Source of the DNA: Herbaspirillum sp. ASV7
GTDB taxonomy: Bacteria; Pseudomonadota; Gammaproteobacteria; Burkholderiales; Burkholderiaceae_D
Assembly: GCF_016429215.1 (NCBI RefSeq)
Contig: NZ_JAELUH010000001.1
Span: forward strand, 1 to 64,000
DNA length: 64,000 bases
Reading direction: 5' to 3'
The notes under the pieces were generated by a model. That model was given only the letters and a program-made list of their open reading frames with translations. It ran no database searches and was not told where the DNA came from. Positions within the stretch are counted from its first letter, which is position 1. Every line of letters starts with the position of its first letter. Both the position numbers and the translations under genes were made by a program. Of the stretch, positions 27,886 through 37,262 are shown piece by piece.

Positions 27886-29046
27886 ATGAACTGGCCCCTG
27901 TTCGCCCTGGCCGTTGCCGCCTTTGGCATCGGCACTACTGAATTCGTCATCATGGGCCTGTTGCCCGACGTCGCCCGTGACCTGGGCGTGTCGGCCCCGG
28001 CGGCCGGCATGCTGGTGTCCGGCTATGCGCTGGGCGTGGCCGCCGGTGCGCCCATCCTGGCCATCCTGACGGCCAAGTGGCCGCGCAAGCAGGCGCTGGT
28101 GAGCCTGATGTGCCTGTTCATCCTGGGTAATGTGCTGTGCGCGATCGCACCGAACTATGCCTTCCTGATGGTGGCCCGCGTGGTCACCGCCTTCTGCCAT
28201 GCCGCCTTCTTCGGGATCGGCTCGGTGGTGGCCGCCGAGCTGGTGGCGCCGGACAAGCGCGCCCAGGCCGTGGCCCTGATGTTCACCGGCCTGACCGTGG
28301 CCAACATCCTGGGAGTGCCGCTGGGCACGGCCTTCGGCCATGCGGCTGGGTGGCGCTCCACCTTTGGCGTGGTCACCGGCATCGGCGTGGTGGCCGCCCT
28401 CATGCTGTGGGCCATGCTGCCCAGGAAGATCGCCATGCAGGGCGGCAATATCTTCCAGGAATTCCGCTCCATCATCGACACCCGCGTCCAGCTCTCGCTG
28501 CTGACTTCCACGCTGGCATCGATCAGCATGTTCAGCGTGATCACCTACATCGCCTACATCCTGCTGGAAGTGACCGGCTTCACTACCCAGCAGGAAAGCT
28601 GGGTCCTGCTGCTGTTCGGCGCCGGCATCACCGTCGGCGGCCTGGTCGGCGGCAAGCTGGCCGACTGGAAGCTCATGCCGGTGATGTGCGGCGTGTTCCT
28701 CTGCATCGCCGTGGTACTGGGCCTGTTCTCGGTCACCAGCCACTACAAGTGGCCGACCCTGGTGACCATGTTCGCCTGGGGCGCCTTCGCCTTCGCCGTG
28801 GTGCCCGGTGCGCAGATCCGCGTGCTCGACACCGCGCGCGGCGCGCCCAACCTGGCCTCCACCCTCAACCAGGGCGCCTTCAACCTGGGCAATGCCACCG
28901 GTGCCTGGGTGGGCGGCGTGGCGATCTCGGCGGGCCTGCCGCTGACCGACCTGCCCCTGATCGGCTCACTCTTCGCGCTGCTGGGATTGGCCACGGTGGC
29001 GCTGTCGGCCTCGCTGGACAAGCGGGTGCGAGCGACTGCGGCCTGA
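27886..29046 (+). CDS. MFS exporter, DHA1 family (AraJ/YdhP-like)
   Basis: Twelve-helix drug:H+ antiporter-type exporter of 386 residues. NWPLFALAVAAFGIGTTEFVIMGLLPDVARDLGV is the typical start of the AraJ/YdhP group, with LGVPLGTAFGHAAGWRSTFGVV (motif C) and TLNQGAFNLGNATGAWVGG near the C-terminus. Start ATG with GGA upstream. Downstream of yhhQ by 93 nt, possibly cotranscribed. Substrate unknown. Confidence 0.88.
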   Translation: MNWPLFALAVAAFGIGTTEFVIMGLLPDVARDLGVSAPAAGMLVSGYALGVAAGAPILAILTAKWPRKQALVSLMCLFILGNVLCAIAPNYAFLMVARVVTAFCHAAFFGIGSVVAAELVAPDKRAQAVALMFTGLTVANILGVPLGTAFGHAAGWRSTFGVVTGIGVVAALMLWAMLPRKIAMQGGNIFQEFRSIIDTRVQLSLLTSTLASISMFSVITYIAYILLEVTGFTTQQESWVLLLFGAGITVGGLVGGKLADWKLMPVMCGVFLCIAVVLGLFSVTSHYKWPTLVTMFAWGAFAFAVVPGAQIRVLDTARGAPNLASTLNQGAFNLGNATGAWVGGVAISAGLPLTDLPLIGSLFALLGLATVALSASLDKRVRATAA

Positions 29047-29058
29047 TCTGCAAAAAAG

Positions 29059-29664
29059 TCAGCGTGCCAATGGTACGGCGTGCCGTACGTAATCAAGCAG
29101 CGTCGCCAGACTATCGCTCAATGCTTCGGTTCCGGTGCTGATCACGCACTCGGGATGCACCGGCGGCTCGTAGGGCGAACCTATCCCTGTAAAGGACGGC
29201 AGTTGGCCGGCACGCGCTTTTTTGTACAGTCCTTTGGGGTCACGGGCCTCGCAGGCTGCCAGGTCTGCGGCCACGTGGATCTCATGGAAACCCTGCTTGC
29301 AGCGCGCCCGCGCCAAGGCGCGATCGGCCAGGAAGGGCGAAATGAAGGCCGTAATGCAGACCAGGCCGGCATCGGCAAAGAGCGCGGCGACTTCGCCGAT
29401 ACGGCGAATGTTTTCGCTGCGGTCAGCGTCGCCAAAGCCCAGGTCGCTATTGAGCCCGCTGCGGATGTTGTCGCCATCCAGTACGTAGCAAGAGTAACCC
29501 AGGCGCATGAGCGCCTGCTCCAGCCCCATGGCCAGGCTGGATTTGCCAGAGCCTGACAGGCCGGTGAGCCAGATGACCGCGCCGGCGTGGCCATAATGAA
29601 GACGACGTTCATGCGCATCGACCGCGTGGGCCATGGTGGTGAGCTGATGGGGTGTGGAAGGCAT
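29059..29664 (-). CDS. cysC: Adenylylsulfate (APS) kinase
   Basis: Phosphorylates APS to PAPS, the activated sulfate donor. 201 residues: P-loop GLSGSGKS (35-42), DGDNIRSGLNSDLGF (APS-binding), ENIRRIGEVAALFADAG, and KGLYKKARAGQLPSFTGIGSPYEPP. Complete single-domain CysC without CysN or CysD nearby. It starts 7 nt after the stop of the TPR/glycosyltransferase, third in an operon led by a TPR/sulfotransferase, which strongly suggests it feeds PAPS to that enzyme rather than to sulfate assimilation. Confidence 0.93.
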   Translation of the reverse strand: MPSTPHQLTTMAHAVDAHERRLHYGHAGAVIWLTGLSGSGKSSLAMGLEQALMRLGYSCYVLDGDNIRSGLNSDLGFGDADRSENIRRIGEVAALFADAGLVCITAFISPFLADRALARARCKQGFHEIHVAADLAACEARDPKGLYKKARAGQLPSFTGIGSPYEPPVHPECVISTGTEALSDSLATLLDYVRHAVPLAR

Positions 29665-29670
29665 GATGTC

Positions 29671-30843
29671 TCAGGCGCCGCGCAGGCGCTCCAGTTCGTT
29701 CCCGATGGCCTGCAGCACGGGTTGCCATTGGCCGCGTGCCGGCTGGCGGAACAGGCGCAGCGAGGGATACCAGGGGCTGTCGTGGCGCTGCATCAGCCAG
29801 CGCCAGTCCGGCAGGAAAGGCAGCATGACCCAGGCCGGACATCCCATCGCGCCAGCCAGGTGGACCGGCGACGAATCGACCGACACCAGCACATCCAGCA
29901 GGCTCAGGATGGCGGCCGTATCGTCGAAGTCCTGGATGTCGGCGCTCAGTGACGAGAACGCCATGCTGGGTGCTGCCTGCGCGGCCTGCTCTGCGGCGGG
30001 ACCTTTCTGCAAACCCAGGAAACTGATCCCCGGCCGCGCCAGCGGCGCCAGCTCGGCCAGCGCCAGCGAACGCCTGGCGTCGTTGGCATGGCTGGGCCGA
30101 CCAGCCCACACCAGCCCCACCAGCGGGCGCGGCAGGTCGGCCAGACGCTGTCGCCATGTGTCGACCCGCGCCGGATCGGCCGCGAGGTAAGGCATCGCTC
30201 CCGGCAGGTCGCTCAGTTGCAGGCCAAGGGCAAGCGGCAGGCTCATCAGCTCGCAATGGTAATCAAACGGCGGCGGCAGACTCCCCTCCACGATGATCTG
30301 ATCGTGGCCGGCGGCACGCGCGGCGAGCCTATGGCAAGGCGCGGCGACCTGCAGGACGACGCGTGCACCACTGCGCTGGCGCGCCCAGGCGACCATGCGC
30401 AGGAACTGGAAGGTATCGCCATAGCCTTGTTCGTCGTGGATCAGCAGGGTCTTGCCGGGGATCGCTTGCCCCTCCCAGCGCGGACCTTGCACGCGCCGTC
30501 CCAGCATGAAGGAGTGTTCCATCTTGTAGCGGAAGCGGTATTCACGCCAGCCACGCTCGAAATCCCCCTGCAACAGTGCCAGTTCGGCCAGATCGAAACG
30601 ACTGGCGGCGTCCCCGGGCACGGTCTGGACGATCATTTCCAGCACTTGCCTGGCCTCGTCCAGCCTGCCCTGCTCACGCAAGGCGTGGAACAGCTTCTTC
30701 CACATTGTGATCGGTCCTGACCCCGAGCTGAGCGCCACGCGCAGCAGGGCCTCGGCCTGCTCCGGCTGGTCCTGCCGCAACAGCGCCAGGGCTTGTGCAT
30801 CGATGGCGACGGGGTCGCTGATGTGCTGCATTTCCTGGCTCAT
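29671..30843 (-). CDS. TPR protein with GT9-like glycosyltransferase domain
   Basis: 390 residues. TPR-like helices at ~10-110 (DQPEQAEALLRVALSSG, GRLDEARQVLEMIVQTVPGDAASRFDLAELALLQGDFERGWREYRFRYKME), then a heptosyltransferase/GT9-like half: KTLLIHDEQGYGDTFQFLRMVAWAR, GLVWAGRPSHANDARRSLALAEL and VLVSVDSSPVHLAGAMGCPAWVMLPFLPDWRWL. Such TPR-GT proteins are annotated as glycosyltransferases of unknown acceptor. The ATG overlaps the stop of the sulfotransferase gene by 4 nt. Target unknown; the divergent autotransporter is a candidate. Confidence 0.82.
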   Translation of the reverse strand: MSQEMQHISDPVAIDAQALALLRQDQPEQAEALLRVALSSGSGPITMWKKLFHALREQGRLDEARQVLEMIVQTVPGDAASRFDLAELALLQGDFERGWREYRFRYKMEHSFMLGRRVQGPRWEGQAIPGKTLLIHDEQGYGDTFQFLRMVAWARQRSGARVVLQVAAPCHRLAARAAGHDQIIVEGSLPPPFDYHCELMSLPLALGLQLSDLPGAMPYLAADPARVDTWRQRLADLPRPLVGLVWAGRPSHANDARRSLALAELAPLARPGISFLGLQKGPAAEQAAQAAPSMAFSSLSADIQDFDDTAAILSLLDVLVSVDSSPVHLAGAMGCPAWVMLPFLPDWRWLMQRHDSPWYPSLRLFRQPARGQWQPVLQAIGNELERLRGA

Positions 30844-32945
30844 TCATCGGCCTCGGCGGCCTCACCGCCCAGGGCGGCCACCAAGGGGCCGAGATGCTCG
30901 GCATAGCGGCACCAGCGCCCGGCCGAACTCCGATAGATGGGCTTACGGACCTGGCTGAGGCTGGCGGTGCGCACCACCCGCTGGGTCTGGTGGAATTGCA
31001 GACAGGCCTGGTCCCACTCCAGGTCGATGAACGCGATCATGCGCCGCGCCTGGGTTTCCAGATCGGCCACGACCTCTTCGTAGTCCACCTCCAGGAAGCG
31101 GTCCGCTGGCAAGACCTGGCGCAGACTGGCCATCAATTCCTGGTAGGCCAAGTGAAAATCGGCCAGCTCGTCGAGCTGGTAGGAAAATGGCTGGTCGCCC
31201 GAGAACAGCTTGGTGTAGCAGGACAGGCAAGTATCGATCGGATCGCGACGGCAATGGATGATGCGTGCGCCCGGCAGGATCAGGGGGATCAGCCCCGCAT
31301 AGGCAAAATTGGACGGCATCTTGTCCACCAGGCGTTGCGCCTGGGGCGCCAGGTCCTGGGTACGTGCCAGGTAATCCCGGCCGATGCGCTCCAGATCCGC
31401 CGCCTGCCAGGACAGGACCGACTGCGGAAACGCCCCCGCGGCCGACACCGCCTGATGCAGCGCAAACAGTTCCCCTGCACCATGGACTGCCGGGTGGGAA
31501 GCCAGGATCTGCTCCACCAGCGTGGTGCCGGAGCGTGGCATGCCAACGATGAAAACCGGCCGTTGCGTGGCAGGTTCGTTCGACTTGAACTGCTCCATCA
31601 GCGCGCCGGTGAAGACCTGGGCAATCTGCTCGAACCAGGCGCGCGAGCGCTTGGGGTCATAGTCGAAAGTGGCACGCTTGAGGGCATTGCCCTGATGCAG
31701 ATGGTCGAACGCCGAACTGGCGTGGCCGGTATCGAGCAAGGCCTTGCCCAGGGCAAAATGCAGGCTCATGCGCTCGTCCGGCGCCAATTTCCCAGGCTGG
31801 GCCAAGGCGGCCTGCATGGCCTTGATGTCCTCATCGCCCTCGACGAAGGTCCGCGAATCGGCACGCGATGCGATGACGCGCAGCGATCCGGGAAAGCGTT
31901 GCAGCGTCTCATCGAAGGCGCGCTGCGCCCCCTCTTTGTCGCCGGCTTCCTGCAAGGCGGTGGCCTTGAGCAGCATGGCCTCCTCCGCCACGGTGCCGGG
32001 CAAGGCTGCCGCCTGGTCAAAGGCGGCCAGCGCCTGTTCCCACTGCCCGAGCGCCTGCAGCGCACGCCCCAGGACCAGATGCGCATTGGCGCCATCGGGC
32101 TGCAGGCTGATGGCCTGGCGTGCACTGTCCACGGCTTCCTGCTCCAGCCCCTCGGCGGTCAGCAGCTGGGCGCGGGCGGTCAACGCCCCCGCGTGATGCG
32201 GCGCGAAGGCCAGCAAGGCATTGATCCATTGCCTGGCCTTGGCATGCTGCGAGCGCGACATCTCGATCTGCGCCAGATTGAAATAGGCCTCCGCCAACTG
32301 CGGATCGATCTCGATGGCGCGCTGTGCGGCGGCAACTGCGTCGTCCACTCGACGCAGGTCATTGAGCAGGAACGCCACGTTGCTGTAGGCCTGGGCATAT
32401 TCCGGATGCAGCGCGAGCGCGCGCTGGTAACTGGCCAGTGCAGCGTCAAGCTCACCCAGGCGTTTGTAGGTATTGCCCAGGTTGTTATGGACTTCCGGGT
32501 TGTCCGGTTGCACCGCAGCTACACGCTGCAGACAGGCCAGGGCCTCCTGGAACTGGCCACTTTCCTGCAGGACGATACCCAGATTGTTCCAGGCGGCGAT
32601 GTAGTGCGGATCGGCTTTGACGGCGCGCCGGGCAGCCAGCTCGGCCTCTGCCAGCGCCCCCTTCTGGCGGCACATTTCAGCCAGGTTGCTGCAATACTGG
32701 GCTGACGCATCGGGGGCCTGGCAGGCCTTGCGCATGAAATCGACCGCCAGGTCCAGCTTGCCATAGGCGTGCGCGATCAGGCCCAGCAAATGCCAGGCAT
32801 CAGCCTGCGCAGGAAGGACCTGCAGCACCCGCATGCACAGCGCCTCTGCCTGCGGAGCCTGCCCGGCAGCCCAGTGGGCATAGGCCTTGTGGAGCGCTTC
32901 GGAGATGCTCATCTGCTGGGCGTGCGGAAAATGATGATCGTTCAA
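30840..32945 (-). CDS. TPR-repeat sulfotransferase
   Basis: 701 residues. About ten tetratricopeptide repeats fill the first ~360 residues (for example AWNNLGIVLQESGQFQEALA, HNNLGNTYKRLGELDAALAS, AYSNVAFLLNDLRRVDDAVA). The C-terminal domain is a PAPS-dependent sulfotransferase (Sulfotransfer_3 type): FIVGMPRSGTTLVEQILASHP (5'-phosphosulfate loop) and HCRRDPIDTCLSCYTKLFSG (3'-phosphate site). TPRs usually hold a protein or peptide partner. First gene of the operon with the TPR-GT and APS kinase. No signal peptide, so it acts in the cytoplasm before export of any protein target. Confidence 0.88.
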   Translation of the reverse strand: MNDHHFPHAQQMSISEALHKAYAHWAAGQAPQAEALCMRVLQVLPAQADAWHLLGLIAHAYGKLDLAVDFMRKACQAPDASAQYCSNLAEMCRQKGALAEAELAARRAVKADPHYIAAWNNLGIVLQESGQFQEALACLQRVAAVQPDNPEVHNNLGNTYKRLGELDAALASYQRALALHPEYAQAYSNVAFLLNDLRRVDDAVAAAQRAIEIDPQLAEAYFNLAQIEMSRSQHAKARQWINALLAFAPHHAGALTARAQLLTAEGLEQEAVDSARQAISLQPDGANAHLVLGRALQALGQWEQALAAFDQAAALPGTVAEEAMLLKATALQEAGDKEGAQRAFDETLQRFPGSLRVIASRADSRTFVEGDEDIKAMQAALAQPGKLAPDERMSLHFALGKALLDTGHASSAFDHLHQGNALKRATFDYDPKRSRAWFEQIAQVFTGALMEQFKSNEPATQRPVFIVGMPRSGTTLVEQILASHPAVHGAGELFALHQAVSAAGAFPQSVLSWQAADLERIGRDYLARTQDLAPQAQRLVDKMPSNFAYAGLIPLILPGARIIHCRRDPIDTCLSCYTKLFSGDQPFSYQLDELADFHLAYQELMASLRQVLPADRFLEVDYEEVVADLETQARRMIAFIDLEWDQACLQFHQTQRVVRTASLSQVRKPIYRSSAGRWCRYAEHLGPLVAALGGEAAEADE

Positions 32946-33218
32946 GAATGCTCCAAAACAGGAAGATAAGTGCGGAAGATACGCGAAGAAGATGCGTGAA
33001 GACGCTATGCATCATCAACGTCAGCAGCCGCCCTCACGGCTTGCCCGATTGGCACGAATTTTAGCAAGGCTTGATTCAATTCACTTCATTTTCCAATTTA
33101 CAAATATGTACGATTGAGCAGAGAATCATGAAAACTGCACGTTGCCAAAGATTCAACCCGCTCGCTGCAGCATGACAAGAACATCGGCCCGAGATAGTGG
33201 GCCTTTCTGGGGAATAGA

Positions 33219-35489
33219 TTGAAAAACAGACCACGTGTGAAAAAGCTCGGCCTGGCGGTCACGGGCGCGCTCTCGCTCTGGATGAGCACTGTGCCGTCGG
33301 TGTCCTACGGCCTCAACGTCACTTCCAACACGACGCTGTTTGGCACCACCAATAGCCAAGTATCCTGGACCGGCGGGAATTTCTCCATCACCAACTCCGG
33401 CGTAATCAGCGGCAGCGCCTCTCCGGCGCTCAATGTCACCGGGTCCGTCGGGACGCTGACCAATAGCGGTGTGATTACGACCAGCGGCGCCCACGGCATG
33501 GACAACAGCGGCAACATCCCCGTGCTCATCAACGGCGGGACGATCGCTGGCGTCCAGACTGGTATCAGCAATACGGGCAGCATTGGTACCTTAAGTAACA
33601 GCGGCCTCATCAACGGCGGTATCGCGGCGCTCGGGGCGATAACGACACTGATCAACTCGGGCCTCATCAGCTCTACTTCGGTAGCGCTGGGTATCTATAA
33701 TTCCGGTTCGCTTGGTAGCCTGGTCAACAGCGGTACGATTGTCGGCAACATCGCCAATACCACCGCGAACAACCTCTCCATCTCCGGCGGCAGCGGCAGT
33801 ACGTTCGGCACATTGACCGGTTACAACGGGGCGATCGGGTTGATCGACAATCAATCCTCCAATGTCGTCTTCTCGTCCGGCAACCTGCTGCTCAACGACA
33901 ACATCAATGTTGCCAGCCATACGGTCAGCAACCTGGCCAGCACCCTGCAACTCAACAATCGCATCACCATTACCGGCAACTACTTCCAGGGAGCCGGCGC
34001 CACCCTGATCATGGGCGTGGCCAATGGCGCCACCTCCAACGGCGTCACCGGCGATACCGGTTATGGTTCGCTGGTGGTGACGGGCAATACCACGATCGCC
34101 TCCGGCTCCACGATCACCCTCAAGAAACTCAATACCTATGCCTTCGCACAGGGGCAGCGTTTCGTGGCCATCTCGACCACCGGGACCGCCACCTATAATG
34201 CCGGGGCTCTGACCTATACCTCGCCGGCCAACGGACTGGTGGTCACTGGCGCAACGGTCGTCGATGGCAACGGCAAGAACAATCTGGTCCTCACGCTGGC
34301 CTCGAATGCCGTATCTGGCGGGGGCAGCTCCTCGGCGCCCATCAATCGCGCCAGCACGACCAATGGCACCGCCGCCCTCAATGGGCTGTTCCGCTATACC
34401 GGCATCAATAACGATCTGCTGAACGTCTTCAACGCGGCTGCTGCGCTGGGGTCTTCTGACTCCGCCAACCGCGCTGGCGCGCAGTTGAGCCCGGCATCCA
34501 ATACCGGGGCGGCTGTCAATTCGTCTACCGCTTCCACCACCGAAGTGCTCAACATGGCCGCTGGCCGGGTGGATGGTCTGCGAGTGGCGCAAGCCGGTGG
34601 CCAAAGCGGCATCGCCACCGGTGAACGTGGCTCCGATATCGCGCTGTGGGGCCAAGCCTTCGGCGGCAAGAGCAACCAGGCACAGCGCGACAATATCAGT
34701 GGCTACTACGCCAACTACAAGGGCTTGCTGATCGGCGCAGACACCCAGACCGGGGATCGCTGGCGCGTGGGTGGCCTGGTGAGCTATGCCAATACCTCGC
34801 TGGCCAACACCGGCGACAATACCGGCAGCTCTGCTTCGGCCGACTCCTACGGCGTCACCGGTTACGCTGGCTATACGGCGGATCGATATTTCCTCGACTT
34901 TTCGGCCGGAGTGGTGTCGCACAGCTATCACACGGTGCGCAATGTCAACTTCACCGGTTTCTCCGGCAGCGCGCTGGGCAAGTTCAATGGCCTGCAATAT
35001 GTGGCCTCGGTGCGCGGCGGCTATCCCATCAAGCTGGATGACTGGATTTCCGACACCACCTTGACGCCCCTGCTTGGCCTGTCCTATAGCAACCTGCGAC
35101 AGAATGGCTATAGCGAAACCGGCGGTAACGGCGCGGCCCTCTCGGTCGGCGCCGCCAGCAACAGCTCGCTCAAGAGCGAGCTGGGCGCCAAGCTGGAGCG
35201 GCGCTTTGCGACCTCCTACGGCGAGATGATCCCGTCCCTGCAGCTGGGCTGGCGTCACGAATATCGCAGCAATGCGCAGCAACTGACCGCCAGCTATGTC
35301 AACGACGGCAATGGCGCGACCAGCTTCGTGTCGCAGGGCGCCAGCCCGATTCGCGATACCGGCGTGCTGGCATTGGGGCTGACGCTCATGCGCAGCGACC
35401 GCGTCAGCATCGCGGCACGCTATACGCTGGAAGGCGCCTCCGGCTTCACCTCCCAGACGGCCGACGTGCGCTTGCGCTATCAGTTCTGA
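33219..35489 (+). CDS. Type V autotransporter, beta-helix adhesin-like
   Basis: 756 residues. Signal peptide ~31 residues (LAVTGALSLWMSTVPSVSYG); passenger to about residue 475, Ser/Thr/Asn/Gly-rich with repeated L-x-N-S-G-x-I motifs predicted to form a parallel beta-helix; and a C-terminal 12-strand barrel from SDIALWGQAFGGK to the terminal RLRYQF. The start is a TTG with GGGGA 6-7 nt upstream; a GTG 18 nt later (MKKLGL) is an alternative. Secreted to the cell surface, probably an adhesin. Transcribed away from the sulfotransferase/GT/APS kinase operon, 273 bp apart, and ending at a strong terminator. Confidence 0.88.
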   Translation: MKNRPRVKKLGLAVTGALSLWMSTVPSVSYGLNVTSNTTLFGTTNSQVSWTGGNFSITNSGVISGSASPALNVTGSVGTLTNSGVITTSGAHGMDNSGNIPVLINGGTIAGVQTGISNTGSIGTLSNSGLINGGIAALGAITTLINSGLISSTSVALGIYNSGSLGSLVNSGTIVGNIANTTANNLSISGGSGSTFGTLTGYNGAIGLIDNQSSNVVFSSGNLLLNDNINVASHTVSNLASTLQLNNRITITGNYFQGAGATLIMGVANGATSNGVTGDTGYGSLVVTGNTTIASGSTITLKKLNTYAFAQGQRFVAISTTGTATYNAGALTYTSPANGLVVTGATVVDGNGKNNLVLTLASNAVSGGGSSSAPINRASTTNGTAALNGLFRYTGINNDLLNVFNAAAALGSSDSANRAGAQLSPASNTGAAVNSSTASTTEVLNMAAGRVDGLRVAQAGGQSGIATGERGSDIALWGQAFGGKSNQAQRDNISGYYANYKGLLIGADTQTGDRWRVGGLVSYANTSLANTGDNTGSSASADSYGVTGYAGYTADRYFLDFSAGVVSHSYHTVRNVNFTGFSGSALGKFNGLQYVASVRGGYPIKLDDWISDTTLTPLLGLSYSNLRQNGYSETGGNGAALSVGAASNSSLKSELGAKLERRFATSYGEMIPSLQLGWRHEYRSNAQQLTASYVNDGNGATSFVSQGASPIRDTGVLALGLTLMRSDRVSIAARYTLEGASGFTSQTADVRLRYQF
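33383..33746 (+). repeat. Passenger NSG-motif repeats
   Basis: Six or more degenerate copies of a ~20-residue unit with core T/L/I-x-N-S/G-G-x-I (ITNSGVISG, LTNSGVITT, LINGGTIAG, LSNSGLING, LINSGLISS, LVNSGTIVG) translated from this stretch. Consistent with rungs of a beta-helix. Confidence 0.75.
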
Positions 35490-35510
35490 TATTGCCCGCT
35501 CGCACGGCAC

Positions 35511-35544
35511 AAAGCCACCATGGTTGACCCATGGTGGCTTTTTT
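35511..35544 (+). terminator. Autotransporter terminator
   Basis: Perfect 13-bp stem AAAGCCACCATGG / CCATGGTGGCTTT with loop TTGAC, running into TTTTTT, 22 nt after the autotransporter stop. Confidence 0.92.
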
Positions 35545-35579
35545 CATTGCGGCACACTAGCGGACAGCGACGATAGCGA

Positions 35580-36782
35580 TCAGGCCGGTACCAGATGGGA
35601 GGAGGCGATGAAGTTGTCGAAGAAACTCTCGCAACGCGCCAACTGCTCCAGCGTCACGAATTCATTGGGCTTGTGGGCGTGGACGATGTCGCCGGGCCCG
35701 CAGATCACCGCCGGCATGCCGGCCTGGCCGAACAAGCCGCCTTCGGTGCCGAAGCCGACCTTGCGGGCACGCTCGCTGCCCAGGATACGCAGCGCCGACG
35801 CCACCAGCGGATCATCGGCCGGTGTGCTCATGCCGGGATAGGCCGTCAGCGTCTCGAATTCGATACGCCCCTGCGCGCCCTCGATGTGCATCTGCGGCAG
35901 GATTTCCTCTTCGGCATAGGCCTTCACTTCCTCGAACACCTCGCTCGGGTCGATGCCCGGCAGGAAGCGGTGCTCGAAGACGAACTCCGCCTTGTCCGGG
36001 ATGATGTTGGGCGCATTGCCACCATTGGAGAGGGTCGTGACGATGGAGGAATACGGCACGTCGAAATCGTAGTCCTGCTGCTCGGAATGGCGCACCCGCA
36101 GGGCGATCTCGCGGATCTTCAATTGCATCATCGCGGCATAGTCGATGCTGTTGATGCCCAGGTGCGGACACGACGAATGCGCCGCATGCCCATGCACCGA
36201 GCAGCGATAGGAGCGCTTGCCCTTGTGGGCGATGACCGGCTGCATCATGGTGGGCTCACCGATGATGACGCCGGTGGGCCGGATGTCATTGGCCTGCAGG
36301 TCGGCCAGCAGTTCGCGCACGCCCAGGCAGCCCACCTCCTCGTCGTATGAAAACGAGAAATGCAGCGGCGTCTGCAGGCGGGACTGGTCAATCTCCGGCA
36401 GGCGCGCCAGGCAGACGGCAATGAAACCCTTCATGTCGCAGGCGCCGCGACCGAAGAGCTTGCCATCGGCCACATGGGCCACGAAGGGATCGGTATCCCA
36501 GTTCTGCCCCTTCACCGGCACCACATCGGTGTGGCCGGAAAAGACGGTGCCGAAGCGGCCAGCGCCGCTATCGCCCAGGGTGGCAAACAGGTTGGCCTTG
36601 CGCCGCTCGGCGTCATAGGTGAGGCGGGTGACGGCGCCGTAGCGCGCCAGGTAGTCGCGTACCCATTCGATCAAACCCAGGTTGGATTCACGGCTGATGG
36701 TATTGAAACCGATCAGTGTCTTGAGGATGTCCAGCGTCGGCTTCGTCGGTTGCGAAGCGGCTGTATTCAGTGGTGCGTTCAT
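35580..36782 (-). CDS. argE: Acetylornithine deacetylase (ArgE-like, M20)
   Basis: Zinc deacylase of 400 residues. GHTDVVPVKGQNWDTDPF (metal His, catalytic Asp), GRGACDMKGFIA, SYDEEVGCLG (catalytic Glu-Glu) and GEPTMMQPVIAHKG match the ArgE/M20A group; the C-terminal FGTEGGLFGQAGMPAVICGPGD carries the last metal-binding region. It hydrolyses N-acetylornithine or a related N-acyl amino acid. The start is the ATG of MNAPLNT, without a strong ribosome site. Stands alone, facing the autotransporter terminator. Confidence 0.9.
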   Translation of the reverse strand: MNAPLNTAASQPTKPTLDILKTLIGFNTISRESNLGLIEWVRDYLARYGAVTRLTYDAERRKANLFATLGDSGAGRFGTVFSGHTDVVPVKGQNWDTDPFVAHVADGKLFGRGACDMKGFIAVCLARLPEIDQSRLQTPLHFSFSYDEEVGCLGVRELLADLQANDIRPTGVIIGEPTMMQPVIAHKGKRSYRCSVHGHAAHSSCPHLGINSIDYAAMMQLKIREIALRVRHSEQQDYDFDVPYSSIVTTLSNGGNAPNIIPDKAEFVFEHRFLPGIDPSEVFEEVKAYAEEEILPQMHIEGAQGRIEFETLTAYPGMSTPADDPLVASALRILGSERARKVGFGTEGGLFGQAGMPAVICGPGDIVHAHKPNEFVTLEQLARCESFFDNFIASSHLVPA

Positions 36783-37262
36783 GATGATGATTTGCCTGTT
36801 CAATTCCGGAATGCCTGGCCCGCCGGCGGGAGCGCATGCGGCCACGAGGCTTCCGTCCACACTACAGCAAGGGGCATGCCACGGCTTGGCCGATGCGGCA
36901 TGCAGGCTTGCGGTACCGGATGCGGGTCCACGAGGATCACCTTCCACTCCCGTGCTATGGGAAAGCGGTGCACCCCGCTGGGCCTTGCATCCTTTTCGCA
37001 ACAAGGCCTAGGTTACACCGCCTCTGCCGCGCGTGCGTGCACGTCCTTGACGAAGGAGCCGACGCCCATGAGAACGGCCGCTGCAGAGCAGGCGCACGCC
37101 CCGACTGGGGCATTCATCAGGAAAATCATGATATGACGCCGTACACATTTTTGTAAGACTGCAGATGAAGCCTGGTGCCAAGAAACCCGCCCAATGAGGC
37201 CACACCATCTTCTCGCAACACGGGAATAGTGATCAGGGTCACACGCAGCGAAGGAAAACATC
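36783..37262. other. Gene-poor 480-bp intergenic region
   Basis: Between argE and the response regulator. I find no ORF with a good ribosome site on either strand; the longest candidates are low-quality reading frames. It must hold the divergent promoters of the two genes. I see no tRNA, riboswitch or clear terminator. Confidence 0.5.

Noticed and set aside
30894-32705. Plus-strand long frame opposite the TPR-sulfotransferase
   Set aside because: High-GC shadow; its translation lacks any domain while the opposite strand has clear TPR and PAPS motifs.
33591-35510. 639-codon minus-strand frame opposite the autotransporter
   Set aside because: Antisense to a gene with a signal peptide, repeats and a barrel; no family features.
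37003-37150. Short minus-strand hydrophobic reading frame (about 38 codons)
   Set aside because: No ribosome site or conserved features seen; coding cannot be supported.
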